From NCBI RefSeq assembly GCF_958445495.1, contig NZ_CAUCSQ010000094.1:1-6080 (forward strand): DNA of 6,080 nt. The letters run 5' to 3'. Numbering within the stretch: the stretch's first letter is position 1; each line of letters starts with the position of its first letter. The notes beneath the pieces were generated by a model that worked only from the letters and a program-made list of their open reading frames with translations, did not search any database and was not told the DNA's origin. The DNA is from an uncultured Bacteroides sp. Its GTDB lineage: Bacteria > Bacteroidota > Bacteroidia > Bacteroidales > Bacteroidaceae. Below are positions 5,295 to 6,080 of this stretch, one piece after another. Position numbers and translations under genes: made by a program.

Positions 5295-5296
5295 AA

Positions 5297-5977
5297 ATGA
5301 AAACTGCAGTAACAAATATGGAAAAACGAATGATGACAGAACATGGGAAAGACGCTTCTCAACGGGTAGAGTTGAGAGAACGGATTATTATGACGGCAAC
5401 GGAAGCATTTACTTCAAAAGGAATTAAGTGTATAACAATGGATGACATTGCGGCAGCGTTAGGTATTTCCAAACGTACGCTTTATGAAGTTTTTGCAGAT
5501 AAGGAGTCTTTATTGAAAGAGTGTATATTGAAAATGCAAACGGATAGAGACAGTTATTTACAGGAAGTTTACGAACAGTCTCATAATGTGTTGGAAGTGA
5601 TACTTGCCGTATTTCAGAAAAGCATTGAAATGTTTCATAAGACGAACAAACGCTTTTTTGAGGACATTAAGAAATATCCGAAGGTCTATGAAATGATGAA
5701 GGATACTCACGACAGTGATTCGGAGAAAACGATGTCTTTCTTTAAATTGGGAGTGGAGCAGGGCATCTTCCGTTCGGATGTGAATTTCGCTATTGTCAAT
5801 TTGCTGGTACGTGAGCAGTTCGACGTGCTTTTAAATACGGACATTTGTAACGAGTATCCCTTTATTGAAGTGTATGAATCTATAATGTTTACTTATATAC
5901 GCGGTATCTCTACGGAGAGAGGCGCGAAGGTATTGGAAGATTTCATATCGGAATATCGTAAAAATCGTATTGGATAG
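5297..5977 (+). CDS. TetR/AcrR-family transcriptional regulator
   Basis: This 226-residue protein has the TetR DNA-binding fold at its N-terminus: helix 1 at about 24-41 (VELRERIIMTATEAFTSKG) and the helix-turn-helix at 47-66, TMDDIAAALGISKRTLYEVF, followed by the typical DKESLL. The rest (about 75-226) is an alpha-helical ligand-binding and dimerisation domain with no recognisable ligand signature, as is usual. Family members are mostly dimeric repressors released by a small molecule. The frame is open upstream to a TTG at 5264, but that lies in the -7 box. The ATG at 5297 follows AGGAGG and is preferred; ATGs at 5318, 5330 and 5333 would only trim the polar N-terminal tail. In Bacteroides such genes often precede an efflux pump operon, but nothing of one is visible in the last 103 bases, so the target is unknown. 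Autoregulation through the palindrome at 5194-5208 is possible. Confidence 0.93.
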   Translation: MKTAVTNMEKRMMTEHGKDASQRVELRERIIMTATEAFTSKGIKCITMDDIAAALGISKRTLYEVFADKESLLKECILKMQTDRDSYLQEVYEQSHNVLEVILAVFQKSIEMFHKTNKRFFEDIKKYPKVYEMMKDTHDSDSEKTMSFFKLGVEQGIFRSDVNFAIVNLLVREQFDVLLNTDICNEYPFIEVYESIMFTYIRGISTERGAKVLEDFISEYRKNRIG

Positions 5978-6080
5978 GCTACAGGCGGAAGATGCGGTTT
6001 GGGCGACAGACAGTTAAAAAATAAATTAGAGGAGTTCTATAAATTAAAATATTGTAGTACAGTTGTTTATATGGTTCCAA
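5978..6080. other. Downstream edge of the window, no supportable gene
   Basis: After the TetR stop there is no clear terminator. AGAGGAG at 6028-6034 looks like a Shine-Dalgarno, but no ATG follows at usable distance. An ATG at 6071 opens a frame (Met-Val-Pro) that runs off the end. Too little is present to call it. Confidence 0.4.

Larger units (their letters stand above)
4940..5296. other. Gene-free region between the urocanase remnant and the TetR gene
   Basis: No reading frame here is convincing. It holds, in order: a small hairpin right after the remnant (4945-4952 with 4957-4965, one bulged A); an inverted pair GAAAAGGA (4955-4962) and TCCTTTTC (4993-5000); a long hairpin at 5031-5068; a T7 run at 5116-5122 after a weak stem; a perfect -7 box TATATTTG at 5129-5136 without a good -33; a 15-bp palindrome at 5194-5208; and the TetR gene promoter at 5237-5266. 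It may contain decayed DNA from the lost hut locus, but I recognise no protein homology in it. Confidence 0.6.

Overview
The window looks like a piece of a Bacteroides-type chromosome (Bacteroidota). This rests on the ribosomal protein L17 with an Ala/Glu/Pro-rich tail, several perfect matches to the Bacteroides -7 promoter element TAnnTTTG, AT-rich and mostly SD-poor leaders, and a moderate G+C content. No mobile element, CRISPR array, tRNA or rRNA was seen, and I find no undescribed multi-gene system. The points worth a second look are a decayed urocanase remnant, a membrane-anchored MutS-like ATPase and several regulatory structures.

Layout. 1-506 (+) is the 3' part of rplQ, the usual last gene of the large ribosomal protein operon, closed by a clear intrinsic terminator (534-566). 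720-1115 (+) is a small secreted protein of unknown function with five cysteines. 1225-1767 (+) is an unknown protein with two membrane helices and a soluble C-terminal domain. It ends at a terminator (1818-1857) that lies inside the last codons of the convergent gene. 1825-3639 (-) encodes a MutS-family ATPase with membrane helices and no mismatch-recognition domain. 3887-4528 (+) is divergent from it and encodes a secreted or periplasmic Bacteroidales protein of unknown function with an unusually strong Shine-Dalgarno.

4700-4939 (+) is the most interesting stretch. It is a 79-codon open frame that reads as the N-terminus of urocanate hydratase (HutU, histidine degradation) with an internal in-frame deletion, conserved residues lost, and nearly all of the C-terminal part missing. 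It is probably the scar of a deleted histidine-utilisation gene or operon. 4940-5296 has no gene but holds strong hairpins, a 15-bp palindrome and a good Bacteroides promoter. 5297-5977 (+) is a TetR-family regulator; its target is probably itself and/or a gene beyond the window edge. The last 103 bases contain no supportable gene.

The genes do not form one pathway. Each has its own promoter-like or terminator-like signals, so the region reads as a series of single-gene units after the ribosomal operon.
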